A DNA stretch of 64,000 bases from Deltaproteobacteria bacterium (GCA_021780225.1 JAJXZF010000003.1:1-64000), one strand, 5' to 3'; counted from the stretch's first letter, positions 46,241 through 55,008 are shown. The notes: a model not told the origin generated them from the sequence alone. Program-made: numbers and translations.

Positions 46241-46273
46241 ACTATAGAAACTCCCGGTTGCATCATGCAACCG
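46241..46273 (-). promoter_or_regulatory. palindromic operator and promoter upstream of GST
   Basis: CGGTTGCAT-c-ATGCAACCG (46255-46273), a 9-bp perfect inverted repeat with a single central base. Reading the minus strand, TATAGT (46241-46246) could be a -10 with the palindrome over the -35 position. It lies between the divergent GST and esterase genes and could control either. Confidence 0.4.
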
Positions 46274-46426
46274 CGGATTTGCCGGCGTAACCGGTCCGGC
46301 GCGCGCCATCGGCGGAGCGCTTTACATCGCGGGGGCGCCTGATGCAGTTTAGCGGCAAGCCGCAAGCGGCGGGGCGGCAGCGAAAGCGCCGTCCGCGCGC
46401 GGACTTTACCGGGGAGCGCATCGAAC

Positions 46427-47314
46427 ATGGCCAGCGAAGCAGAAATTCTCGCCAAGGTTAAAGCCGGGATGAGGTCGCCGGCGAAGGACATTCCTTCGCT
46501 GCGCGGATTTATCGAAAAAGGACGGAGCGCGCTCAACGCGCTCGCGCCGGAGATCGGAGAGTTTCATCCCGACGTCGAATTGCGCCCCGGCTTGCGCGCC
46601 GACATCTCCGTGCCCAAGGGCGCGGGACCGTTTCCGATCATGGTTTATCTGCACGGCGGCGGATGGGTCGCGGGCAGCTCGAAGAGCCATCAGAAGCTGG
46701 GGATGCAGTTCGCGGAGGCGGGCTGCCTGACGATCAATCTGGACTACCGGCTCGCGCCGGAAAATCCGTTTCCGGCGGGCCTCGACGATTGCATCCATGC
46801 GGCGCGCTGGGCGGTTGCGAACGGCGCGCGCTACAAGGGCGACCCGTCGCGGCTTGCGATCGGCGGCGATTCGGCGGGGGCGAACCTCGCGGCGGCGACG
46901 ATAATCGCGCTCGGCGCCGATCCGAATCCGATCAAGTTCAAGGCCGGCGTGCTGATTTACGGACTGTTCGACGTTCAGGCGGTGGTGGGGCGGAGCGACA
47001 AGTCGATGAATCTCGACATGATGGCGCGGGCGTATCTGGCCGGCGGCTATCCGGCGTTGCTGAACGATTCGCGGGTGAGTCCGCTCAACGGGGTGGAGGC
47101 GGGCGCGATGCCGCCGCAGTTCATCATTTGCGGCGACGACGATCCGCTGCTGCCGGAGTCGCACGCGATGGCCGAGGCGTGCCGGAAGGCCGGAATCGAG
47201 CACGAGCTGCATATCGTGCCCGACATGCCGCACGGCTATATCCAGGTGTGGATGCTGTCGGCGGCGAACGACTCGCTGCGCAAGCTGTTCGACTTCCTCC
47301 ACCGCCACGTGTGA
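46427..47314 (+). CDS. alpha/beta-hydrolase, hormone-sensitive lipase (HSL) family
   Basis: 295 aa. VYLHGGGWVAGSS (HGGG oxyanion motif), nucleophile elbow GGDSAGANLA (G-D-S-A-G), ICGDDDPLLPE (Asp) and DMPHGYIQVW (His) complete the triad. Family IV carboxylesterase, usually acting on short-chain esters, sometimes lactones. Start at 46427 (ATG) after a short upstream region. Confidence 0.87.
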   Translation: MASEAEILAKVKAGMRSPAKDIPSLRGFIEKGRSALNALAPEIGEFHPDVELRPGLRADISVPKGAGPFPIMVYLHGGGWVAGSSKSHQKLGMQFAEAGCLTINLDYRLAPENPFPAGLDDCIHAARWAVANGARYKGDPSRLAIGGDSAGANLAAATIIALGADPNPIKFKAGVLIYGLFDVQAVVGRSDKSMNLDMMARAYLAGGYPALLNDSRVSPLNGVEAGAMPPQFIICGDDDPLLPESHAMAEACRKAGIEHELHIVPDMPHGYIQVWMLSAANDSLRKLFDFLHRHV

Positions 47315-47463
47315 GGGGGGCGGTGGATAGCACTGTCAGCGTTGTCGGCGTTTGAGAAGAGGGCGTCCGGTCAAGCGTCAAAGATTTTATTGATCGCGAG
47401 ATACGGACGGCCCTCCGAATTGACGACTACGACGACATTGTTATCGTTAAGCGGCGTTCTTGA

Positions 47464-47703
47464 CTAACGATCTTCGTGACGCTCGTTCGTTTCGGTATGC
47501 AGCGCCCTTAGATTGCGGCGATGGTCGGTTCCGCCGCGCTCTCTGGGATTGCGATGATCGATTTCCCAGCCGTGGTTGCCGCCCATACCATACGCGGGCT
47601 TATAAATCGCGTTACCCATCTCGTCGCGACGCCAAAGATTAGGATTTTTTCCTCGCATAGGCGCCGCCTTTTCCCAGCACCATTCGATGTCCGACTTTTT
47701 CAT
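47464..47703 (-). CDS. HNH nuclease-like protein
   Basis: 79 aa with the HNH signature EIDHRNPRERGGTDHRRNLRALHTETNERH: the H-D-H part (DH), the Asn in RRNL and the closing His. No zinc-binding CxxC pairs are visible. The frame continues after its TAG stop for 30 more codons of plausible coding sequence (47371-47463, NNVVVVVNSEGRPYLAINKIF) before a TGA, so either the gene is longer with an interrupting TAG or the tail is an unrelated small ORF. Low GC relative to the chromosome. Same strand as the GHKL gene 198 nt upstream. Confidence 0.6.
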   Translation of the reverse strand: MKKSDIEWCWEKAAPMRGKNPNLWRRDEMGNAIYKPAYGMGGNHGWEIDHRNPRERGGTDHRRNLRALHTETNERHEDR

Positions 47704-47901
47704 ACTTCCTCAGGATTGTTGTCGGTGTCAGTTGAGGTTTTATCGAAGCTTGCGGGGTTGCCTTGCCTATGATGCGCCGAGCGTTATAAAAAGAGTCGAC
47801 ACTTAAACACCTGCCTTTCAGCCCGGTTCAGGGGCGGGTACTTCGCGCCGCTAGCGCCACGAACGCTGAGCGGCGCAGATTTTTTATCAAGTCGTTGATT
47901 G

Positions 47902-48939
47902 CTATTTGCTCGCCTCGACGTGCCGTATCATTGCTTCTACTTGGGAATTCGCAAATAAAGGCATTATTTCGATATTTGGATTCTGATTTCTGAAAACTCG
48001 GAATATCTCATCAGCAAATCCCTGGCCAATTGCATCTATCCCTCTAAAATCTAATATGACTTCTTTGAACCTGTCCATCCGAGCGAGCAATCGGCGTGCC
48101 TGCGACCTGGAAACCAACTGTTCCGCGCCATACTTTGCTAACGCTACAGGAATATGGGTCTTTGAAAAACCATAGTCGTCGTGGCTTGCAGCAAACCTTT
48201 CGAAGACATGCCTTGTCGTTCTTTGCGAATTGGTTGCAATTCGCATTAATACCCATGTTCCCGGCATCACACTTGGTTCTTCGTCTACCTCAATCAGCCA
48301 ATCGTCATCATTTTCGCACATTAGGGCTAGTCCAGCCGAGTTTATCTCGAACTTGTCGAACATTCGAGACGCGAAGAATATCCCTTCTCCCGAATGTGAA
48401 TCAGGATCGGTTGTTAGCTTTCCCTTGGAAAGCTCGAAAATGGCATGTCTCGGATCCTCTAAGCCGTACGTGTGCTGAATTTTATTAAATATGCCGACGC
48501 CATCGTCCATCACAAACATTTTCACTTCAGCTGCGGTCAACGATAGTCCGACCGTTGCGCGCCTTGCTTCCGAGTGCGAAATGGCGTTGTTCAGCATCTC
48601 GGTAAAGCCATGCTGACAGATGTCGTAGACATTTCTCGGAACGGCATTCTCTAGATGTGGGGAAATCTCCCGCCTCCAGACGACGTCTTCTTCGATCTTT
48701 TCCTTAAGATCTAATTCGACCCAAGCGTGCTTCAATTCTGATAGCTCGTATTTCCTACCGCGCGTATGTCCGCTTGCTTCGATCAAGCCCTCAGCGACCA
48801 GCCGAGCAAGCTCTCGATTTACGGTTTGACGAGTAACGCCAAATTTTTTTGCGGCTTCGTTGACGAACTGCGGACGCTTGTATTCTATTGCTTCAAGAAG
48901 CCATTGGGTGAAACTCTTTTGTTGGGAATTTTGCGCCAT
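47902..48939 (-). CDS. HTH-GHKL ATPase-STAS-like (DUF4325) regulator
   Basis: 345 aa. An N-terminal winged HTH (residues ~15-55, TQWLLEAIEY, KFGVTRQTVNRELARLVAEGLI) leads to a histidine-kinase-type ATPase domain with N box FTEMLNNAISHSEA, G1 MFVMDDGVGIF and G2 HSGEGIFFAS (residues ~105-190). The C-terminal domain is STAS/DUF4325-like (KEVILDFRGIDAIGQGFADEIFRVF, residues ~285-320). No phospho-acceptor His motif, so it is more like an anti-sigma-type ATPase with a built-in STAS partner than a sensor kinase. The promoter carries four phased copies of a 10-bp repeat and gives an almost leaderless message. Low-GC island. Confidence 0.7.
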   Translation of the reverse strand: MAQNSQQKSFTQWLLEAIEYKRPQFVNEAAKKFGVTRQTVNRELARLVAEGLIEASGHTRGRKYELSELKHAWVELDLKEKIEEDVVWRREISPHLENAVPRNVYDICQHGFTEMLNNAISHSEARRATVGLSLTAAEVKMFVMDDGVGIFNKIQHTYGLEDPRHAIFELSKGKLTTDPDSHSGEGIFFASRMFDKFEINSAGLALMCENDDDWLIEVDEEPSVMPGTWVLMRIATNSQRTTRHVFERFAASHDDYGFSKTHIPVALAKYGAEQLVSRSQARRLLARMDRFKEVILDFRGIDAIGQGFADEIFRVFRNQNPNIEIMPLFANSQVEAMIRHVEASK

Positions 48940-48946
48940 TGGGAAA

Positions 48947-49021
48947 ATTAGAACACAAACAACACCGATATGTCAATTATTGGAACATGTAGCTTTAAAA
49001 ATTGGAACATTATTGGAACAT
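48947..49021 (-). promoter_or_regulatory. promoter with phased direct repeats (iterons) for the GHKL-STAS gene
   Basis: On the minus strand TTGACA (48971-48976) and TCTAAT (48947-48952) are 18 nt apart, ending about 7 nt before the ATG at 48939, so transcription would begin at or just before the start codon. Direct repeats ATTGGAACAT (plus strand) occur at 48979-48988, 49001-49010 and 49012-49021, plus a degenerate ATTAGAACAC at 48947-48956 overlapping the -10. Start distances are 32, 22 and 11 bp, i.e. near multiples of the helical repeat, so bound proteins would line up on one DNA face. The rest of the gap to 49298 holds no supported gene. Confidence 0.7.
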
Positions 49022-49298
49022 CTGTGCGTTTTTGTTCGCCTTTTGCTGTCAGCCTATGAGACCGAAGCCGAATAGTAGCCAAAGCGGAGATGAGCTTATT
49101 GTTGCTAAGACTAACGGCTCTAAGTTCTGACGATGGAACGTCGGAGGCTGGACTTTGCGCAGCACCGCGAACGTTTGTTAGCGTCTCAGCGTCTCAGAAA
49201 GAAGAAGCCTAGTTTTGAACTTTGCGACACCGGAGGCAGCTTCGAGACCGAGCCGTGTCGGGCGTTGGTCTTGAAATGCAGAAATGAATGGAGCGTTG

Positions 49299-50315
49299 TC
49301 AGAGCAGGTCGCGGAGGAAGTCGATAATCGCGGCGTTGACTTCGGACGGCTTCTCCTGCTGCGTCCAGTGTCCCGAACCCTTGATATGCGCGCGCTTGAG
49401 ATTCGGAACCCATCGCTCCATCCCGATCGTCTGCTCAGGCCATAGCACCGGATCAAGCTCCGCCGTGATCATCATCGACGGTTGATTGACGCGCTCGACC
49501 AGATCCGCCGAATCCTCCCAGTTGCGATCGACGTTGCGGTACCAGTTGAGTCCGCCGCGGAAACCGGTTTTGGTGAAGGCGTTGACGTAAACTTCGAGTT
49601 CCTCTTCGCTGATAAACTTGCCGCGCGGCCCGGCGAGCCGATCGGTGATTCCGCCGCCCGCCGGCCCGAAGACTCCCGGCGGCGGCCGCAGCGAAACGTC
49701 GGGAAGCGGAAACGGATCGGCGTAAAAGCCCGCCAGCGCGCGGCGCACGTCGCGCTCCATCTCGGTTTCGGCCACGCCCGGTTGCTGGAAGTAAAGCACG
49801 TAATGGAAATTGCCGGCCGCCGCCTGCCGCGCCATCTCGGTTGGCCTGGTCGGCACGGGTTGACGGTTCGTGATCCATACGCACTGCGGATGCTCGGGGC
49901 TGCCCGGCGTGGACGGGAGCCATCGCGGCATGAACGGCGTGTTGATCGCGACCACGCGCTCGAAGCGCTCCGGCGCGCGCATCGCGGCGTGCCACACGAC
50001 CAGTCCGCCCCAGTCGTGGCCGACGATTGCGCACTTGGCGATGCCCATCGCGTCGAGCATCCCGACGAGATCCTTCACCAGTTCGGTGACGCGGTAGGCC
50101 TCGATCGGCTCGGGGCAATCGGTTTCGCCGTAACCGCGCTGGTCGGGAGCGAGCGCGCGGAAGCCGGCTTCGGCCAGCGCGGGTAGCTGATGCCGCCAGG
50201 AGTACCAAAGCTCGGGAAAGCCGTGGCAGAAGAGGACCGGATAACCGCCGCCCGCGTCGGCCACGTGCATCCTGATACCGTTGGTGTGCACGAACTGATG
50301 CCTGATCTCGGTCAT
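49299..50315 (-). CDS. epoxide-hydrolase-type alpha/beta hydrolase
   Basis: 338 aa. HGFPELWYSWRHQLPAL (HGFPE oxyanion motif), LAPDQRGYGETDCPE, nucleophile elbow IVGHDWGGLVVW (Asp nucleophile), MITAELDPVLWPEQ (acid) and KGSGHWTQQEKP (His) give the epoxide hydrolase/haloalkane dehalogenase arrangement. Two Tyr of the cap domain, needed for epoxide opening, are plausible in the long insert. Likely substrate: an epoxide from P450 or LLM oxidation, although this is inferred from neighbours only. Confidence 0.82.
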   Translation of the reverse strand: MTEIRHQFVHTNGIRMHVADAGGGYPVLFCHGFPELWYSWRHQLPALAEAGFRALAPDQRGYGETDCPEPIEAYRVTELVKDLVGMLDAMGIAKCAIVGHDWGGLVVWHAAMRAPERFERVVAINTPFMPRWLPSTPGSPEHPQCVWITNRQPVPTRPTEMARQAAAGNFHYVLYFQQPGVAETEMERDVRRALAGFYADPFPLPDVSLRPPPGVFGPAGGGITDRLAGPRGKFISEEELEVYVNAFTKTGFRGGLNWYRNVDRNWEDSADLVERVNQPSMMITAELDPVLWPEQTIGMERWVPNLKRAHIKGSGHWTQQEKPSEVNAAIIDFLRDLL

Positions 50316-50449
50316 CGCTGGTCAGCCTCCGCGCGTTGAGCGTACGGCAACCATGACATATAGCGCGTCGGCTTGCCGCATCGGCGCCGTCGATCGCTCT
50401 CCACGAATCGTATATTCAATTCGTCGCGGCCGGATGCGGGACAAGAAAC

Positions 50450-51019
50450 TTGAGCATTCATCATGATCTGATCACTTTGGGCAAAACCTTCGCGGTCGCG
50501 CTGGCCGTGGGGCTGGACGTGCTGGCGATTTCGGTCGGCGTGGGAATCGCGCAAGTATCGCGCGAGGCGAGTATCCGCCTGGGGCTGTCGTTCGCCGGCT
50601 CCGAGATCGTGATGCAGGTGGTTGGCTACCAGCTTGGCGTGGGCGCCGGAAGATTGCTGGGCGAAATTGGCGCTTATGCGGGCGTCGCGCTGCTGGTTGT
50701 GGTCGGCGCGATGCTGATTCGGGAGTCCATGCGCGAGGAGCCGGAGCCGAATTTCGAGGCGACGCGCGGTCTCGGCCTGATTCTGACGTCGCTGTCGATC
50801 AGCCTGGATTCGCTGGGCGTCGGCGCGGCGCTGCCGGCCGCAAGAATTCCGCTCGCGCCGCTGCTGATCATGTTGTGCGGAACAACGACCTGCTTCACGC
50901 TGATCGGGCTGAAATTTGGCGGGCGGCTGGGCGAACGATACAAACGCGGGGCGGAACGGGCGGCGGGCGCGCTGCTGATCGCGCTCGCGATCGCATTCAC
51001 GATCGAGCGGCTGCTCTGA
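50450..51019 (+). CDS. mntP: manganese efflux pump MntP family
   Basis: 189 aa, six predicted transmembrane helices in two similar halves: AVALAVGLDVLAISVGVG in the first and LSISLDSLGVGAALP in the second, both with the Asp of the MntP family. Start is the TTG at 50450; no ATG is in frame nearby. No yybP-ykoY-like riboswitch could be recognised upstream. Confidence 0.78.
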   Translation: MSIHHDLITLGKTFAVALAVGLDVLAISVGVGIAQVSREASIRLGLSFAGSEIVMQVVGYQLGVGAGRLLGEIGAYAGVALLVVVGAMLIRESMREEPEPNFEATRGLGLILTSLSISLDSLGVGAALPAARIPLAPLLIMLCGTTTCFTLIGLKFGGRLGERYKRGAERAAGALLIALAIAFTIERLL

Positions 51020-51047
51020 CGATTAAGCGCCGCGGCTGGCCTTGACG

Positions 51048-51536
51048 CTATTGCCTGATCGATTTGGGCGCGGTTCCCGGTTGCAGCGAATTGATCGGCG
51101 GAGTGGCCGCGTTAATCGTCACGTCGTAGGTTACCTGTTCGCCGCTGGCGAGCGTGGCGTCGATCTTTGAGTGGCCCGCTTCGGTTCCCAGCAGGACGAT
51201 ATCGCCCGACGGTTGTGGCTCGACGGTCAGCGCGTTCGGATTGGCCACCGTTTTGGTTGCGGCGGCGACGCCCTTTTTCAATCCGGTGATGGTATAAACC
51301 GCGCCTTTATCGACTGAAATTTTGATGATGCGGCGTTTTTTGGCCGGTTCTTCCTTTTTGTGATGAGCGGTTTTGGCGGAGGCCTTGGGACTCGCCTGCG
51401 CGCTGGGCGCGGGGCTGGCTTGCGCGCGCGCGGCGGAAGCGTCCGCGAAAATTCCGCATGCGACGGCGGCGACGGCCGCGAGCGCGAGCATCGCGCGCCA
51501 CGGCTTTTTTCGATCCGGTCCATTTGGATTGCCCAT
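51048..51536 (-). CDS. exported protein with pilus-N (T2SS/T3SS pil_N, CpaC-like) domain
   Basis: 162 aa. Signal peptide MGNPNGPDRKKPWRAMLALAAVAAVACGIFADASAARAQ is followed by a Pro/Ala/Ser/Lys-rich linker (SPAPSAQASPKASAKTAHHKKEE) and a ~75-residue domain ISVDKGAVYTITGL, IVLLGTEAGHSKIDATL, VTYDVTI resembling the N-terminal domain of CpaC/RcpA secretins. No secretin domain follows, so it is a stand-alone piece. Start at 51536 (ATG) with an upstream GGAGGGGG. Confidence 0.6.
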   Translation of the reverse strand: MGNPNGPDRKKPWRAMLALAAVAAVACGIFADASAARAQASPAPSAQASPKASAKTAHHKKEEPAKKRRIIKISVDKGAVYTITGLKKGVAAATKTVANPNALTVEPQPSGDIVLLGTEAGHSKIDATLASGEQVTYDVTINAATPPINSLQPGTAPKSIRQ

Positions 51537-51727
51537 CGCGCTGTCGCCCCCTCCCGTCAGCCTCGAAACCCGCGTCCGTATCGGTGTTGCGAGCGTTTTA
51601 TCGAATCGGCGGTTCACTTGGAAGCCGGGTTTCCGGCGACAGGTGTCGCCGCGACCGCGATGCGTCGGCCGGCCGAGCGTCAGGGCCGGGTTGGTCTGCC
51701 GCCGAACCGGAGCAAATTCCTGTCCGT

Positions 51728-51934
51728 CTAGTGTGGCGTCCCGCAAATAAGTTTGCACTCGCGTCTACCTTGCGCTCGGCGTGGATGCCCGGATCAAGTC
51801 CGGGCATGACCAACTCTGTTTGCCATTGCCGGGCATGGACCCGGCAATCCATCCCTTGCCGCCCCGCGGCGGGTGACCTGCGCGCCAAGCCGATAAGGCA
51901 TCAGAGGGAAGTTATTTGCGGGACATCACACTAG
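51728..51934. repeat. MITE-like dispersed repeat, copy 6 (CTAG at both ends)
   Basis: 207 bp, CTAGTGTGGCGTCCCGCAAA to GCGGGACATCACACTAG. Both CTAGs are intact, so this is the cleanest copy for defining element ends. Internal palindromes ATGCCCGGATCAAGTCCGGGC and TTGCCGGGCATGGACCCGGCA. Placed between the pilus-N gene and the amidohydrolase genes. Confidence 0.92.
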
Positions 51935-52090
51935 CGACGCGGCGAAACGGCGCGAATCCAGGCGAAGAAATGTCATATTCGACTGATATTCGCCGGAAAC
52001 GCGAAACCGGTTGTCCTTGCCCTTTGGCGCGCGACCTGCGATAGAGAAGATATAAACAAGCCTTCACTAAATCATTAGGAGGGACTGCCG

Positions 52091-53242
52091 ATGGCTCCGG
52101 AAAATCCGGTGATTTCGGCCGACTCGCACATGATGGAGCCGGCCGAGTTGTGGACTGAACGGCTCGACGAAAAATTTCGCGATCGCGCGCCGCGCGTGAT
52201 CCGCAGCGAGAGCAAGGGCGATTTTCTGTTCGTCGCGCCGGGAATCTCGCCGTTTCCGGTCGCGGGCGGATTCGCGGCGGGGCGCAGCGGCAAGGAACTG
52301 AAAGAATTCCTGGGGCGCGCCAACCGTCAGGACGGATACGAGGCGGCGCGTCCGAGCGGATGGGATCCGGTCGAGCGGATCAAGGATCAGGATATCGACG
52401 GGGTGCGCGCCGAGGTGCTCTACACGACGCTCGGTATGCCGTTGTTCGGGCTGGACGACGCGGAGTTGCAGCGCGCCTGCTTCCGCGTCTTCAACGACTG
52501 GGTGGCGGAGTTCGCGTCGCACGACCGCAAGCGGTTCCATCCGATAGCGCTGGTCTCGCTCGAGGATATCGGCGAGGGCGTGCGGGAACTGGAGCGGGCG
52601 GCGCGGATCGGGCTCAAGGGCGCGATGATCTGGGGTGCGCCGCCGCGCGAGAAACCCTATTATCTGCGCGACTACGATCCGTTCTGGCGGGCGGCGCAGG
52701 AACTGCGGATGCCGCTGTCGCTGCACGTCGTGACCGGCAAGAAGCCGCCGAAATCGAAGGATGAGCGCGAAAAGATCAAGTCGCGCAATCCGTCCTTCGC
52801 GCGCGGCTATATGAATCTGATCCACGAGGTGCAGAAGTCGCTGACCGACGTCATTTTCGGCGGCGTGCTGATGCGCTTTCCGGAATTGCGCATCGTTTCG
52901 GCGGAAAACGACACCGGATGGATCGCGCATTACATGTACCGGCTCGACCACGCGTTCGAGAAATTCGGCGCGCTTTCGACCGAGCCGCTGGACATGAAGC
53001 CGAGCGAGTACGTGCGGCGCCAGATGTGGGCGACGTTCCAGGACGATCCGATCGGGCCGATGCTGTTCAAGTATTTCGGCGAGGATCGGTTCATGTGGGC
53101 GTCGGACTTTCCGCATACCGATTCGACGTGGCCCAATTCGCTGAAGGTGATCGAAGAGGATTTCCGCGGCGTTCCGGACGGCGTGAAGAACAAGATAATC
53201 AGCCGCAATGCGGCGGAGCTGTATCGCATAGAATTGAACTGA
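52091..53242 (+). CDS. amidohydrolase family protein (ACMSD-like TIM barrel)
   Basis: 383 aa of the amidohydrolase_2 type. SADSHMMEP near the start (D-S-H instead of the classical H-x-H), ISAEND-like (RIVSAENDTGWIAHYMYRLDH) and the terminal SDFPHTDSTWPNS are typical of this group of decarboxylases and hydrolases for oxidised aromatic or carboxylic compounds. Preceded by AGGAGG at 52078-52083. The next gene, 86 nt downstream, is a second metal-dependent amidohydrolase. Confidence 0.85.
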   Translation: MAPENPVISADSHMMEPAELWTERLDEKFRDRAPRVIRSESKGDFLFVAPGISPFPVAGGFAAGRSGKELKEFLGRANRQDGYEAARPSGWDPVERIKDQDIDGVRAEVLYTTLGMPLFGLDDAELQRACFRVFNDWVAEFASHDRKRFHPIALVSLEDIGEGVRELERAARIGLKGAMIWGAPPREKPYYLRDYDPFWRAAQELRMPLSLHVVTGKKPPKSKDEREKIKSRNPSFARGYMNLIHEVQKSLTDVIFGGVLMRFPELRIVSAENDTGWIAHYMYRLDHAFEKFGALSTEPLDMKPSEYVRRQMWATFQDDPIGPMLFKYFGEDRFMWASDFPHTDSTWPNSLKVIEEDFRGVPDGVKNKIISRNAAELYRIELN

Positions 53243-53328
53243 GTATTCGATCCGCGGCGAGGATCGCGCCGCGGATCACGGATTGCGCGGCGGCGCAACG
53301 GGGCGACGCCCCGCACAGGGGAAGTTCG

Positions 53329-55008
53329 ATGGCATACGACCTGGTAATCAAAAACGGCACGGTGGTTGACGGCCTCGGCGCGCCGCGGTTTCGCGCGGAC
53401 GTCGCGGTGGAGGGCGATCGGATCGCCGAAATCGGCAAGGTGAGCGAACGCGGAAAACGCGAGATTGACGCCTCGGAATTGATCGTCGCGCCGGGCTTCG
53501 TCGATCCGCATACTCATTACGACGCCCAGATCTGCTGGGACCCGATGCTGAGCTGCACGTCGTGGCACGGAATCACCACGGTCGTGATGGGCAACTGCGG
53601 CGTCGGCGTGGCGCCGTGCAAGCCCGACAATCGCGAAGTCACCGCGTGGGACCTGACCAACGTCGAGGCGATTCCCTACGAATCGCTGGCCAAGGGCGTG
53701 ACGTGGGATTGGATAACCTTTCCTGAATTTATGAACGCCGCGCAGAAGCGTCGCGCCGGAATCAACCTCGGATTCCTCGCCCCGCTGACGCCGTTCCGCC
53801 ATTTCGTGATGGGCAAGGAGTCGATGGAGCGGGCCGCGACCGAAACGGAGACGAAGCAGATCGCCGCCCTGATCGACGAGGCGATGGCGGCCGGCGCGAT
53901 GGGAATTTCGACCACCACGTTGGCGCAGCATATCGGCTTTCAGGGCACGCCGCTGGCCTGCCGGCTGGCGAGCAAGGACGAGCTCAAGGCTTACGCCAAC
54001 GTGCTCCGGCGCCAGCGCAAGGGATCGATGGAGGTGGCGCTGACGAAAAAGATCGGCCGCGTCAGCGACAGCGAATACGAACTGCTCGACATGCTGCTGA
54101 CCGAAAGCGGCCGGCCGGTGACCTGGCTGGCGATGGCGACGACGCCGAAGAATCCAGAGCGCGTCTATGAAACCCTGACCCGGTTGGAGCCGCTCATCCG
54201 GCGCGGCGGACTGCCGCAAGTGCTGTGCAAGCCGTTCGTCGCGCAGCTCGATTTGCGCAATCCGTTCACGTTCTCGGATATGCAATCGTGGAACCGCGCC
54301 TTCAATCAGCCGGTCGAAGAGCAGAAGCGGATTTACGCCGATCCGGGATTTCGCGCGGCGTTCCGCAAAGATTTGCAAAGCCCGCATCTGTTCAACGGCA
54401 AATGGCATCGCGTGGAAATTCTCGAAGCCGCCAACCCGGCGCTCAAGCAGTACGAACGCAAGACCATCGGCGAGGTCGCGGAGGAGCGCCGCGAAGATCC
54501 GCTGGATACGTTCCTCGACCTCGCGATCAAGGACGATCTGAATATTCAGTTCACGATGGCGCAGTATCATGAAGAGGGAATCCGCAATCTGATCAACGAT
54601 CCGCGCACGTTGATCGGCCTGTCGGACGGCGGCGCGCACGTCGACATGCTGTGCGACGCCGGCTACGCCACCTATCTGCTCGGCAACTGGGTGCGCCGGC
54701 GCGAAGCGATTTCGCTGGAGCGCGCGGTCCAGCGCATCACGTCCGAACCGGCGGATTTCTTCGGCATCCGCGATCGCGGCCGGCTGAAGGCGGGGCTTAA
54801 GGCGGACATCGCGATTTTCGATTACAACACGGTCGATTCCGGCAAGCGGGCGCGGATGCAGAACGATCTGCCGGGCGGCGCGCGGCGGCTGGTGATGCCG
54901 GCGGAGGGTATCGAGTACACGGTGGTCAACGGCAGCGTCTTGTTCGAGCACGGCAAGCATACCGGTGCGCTGCCGGGCGAAGTGGTGCGTTCGACGCCGG
55001 CCGATTGA
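53329..55008 (+). CDS. N-acyl-D-amino-acid deacylase-family amidohydrolase
   Basis: 559 aa. VIKNGTVVDGLGAPRFRADVAV, ASELIVAPGFVDPHTHYDAQ (H-x-H), GITTVVMGNCGVGVAPC (metal-associated Cys, as in D-aminoacylases), and SDGGAHVDMLCDAGY (Asp/His). C-terminal AGLKADIAIFDYNTVDSGKRARMQNDLPGGARRL is usual for the group. The ATG at 53329 is preceded by a GGGGAAG RBS. Longer upstream frames overlap the previous gene and are not coding. Followed by a strong terminator. Confidence 0.85.
   Translation: MAYDLVIKNGTVVDGLGAPRFRADVAVEGDRIAEIGKVSERGKREIDASELIVAPGFVDPHTHYDAQICWDPMLSCTSWHGITTVVMGNCGVGVAPCKPDNREVTAWDLTNVEAIPYESLAKGVTWDWITFPEFMNAAQKRRAGINLGFLAPLTPFRHFVMGKESMERAATETETKQIAALIDEAMAAGAMGISTTTLAQHIGFQGTPLACRLASKDELKAYANVLRRQRKGSMEVALTKKIGRVSDSEYELLDMLLTESGRPVTWLAMATTPKNPERVYETLTRLEPLIRRGGLPQVLCKPFVAQLDLRNPFTFSDMQSWNRAFNQPVEEQKRIYADPGFRAAFRKDLQSPHLFNGKWHRVEILEAANPALKQYERKTIGEVAEERREDPLDTFLDLAIKDDLNIQFTMAQYHEEGIRNLINDPRTLIGLSDGGAHVDMLCDAGYATYLLGNWVRRREAISLERAVQRITSEPADFFGIRDRGRLKAGLKADIAIFDYNTVDSGKRARMQNDLPGGARRLVMPAEGIEYTVVNGSVLFEHGKHTGALPGEVVRSTPAD

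Noticed and set aside
49133-49327. 64-codon plus-strand frame in the gap before the epoxide hydrolase
   Set aside because: No good RBS, unremarkable composition and it runs into the antisense of the hydrolase gene.
50316-50449. yybP-ykoY manganese riboswitch before mntP
   Set aside because: Short leader with no recognisable conserved core.
14853-51934. CRISPR array
   Set aside because: Repeats are ~207 bp, far apart and in both orientations; there are no short regular spacers and no cas genes.
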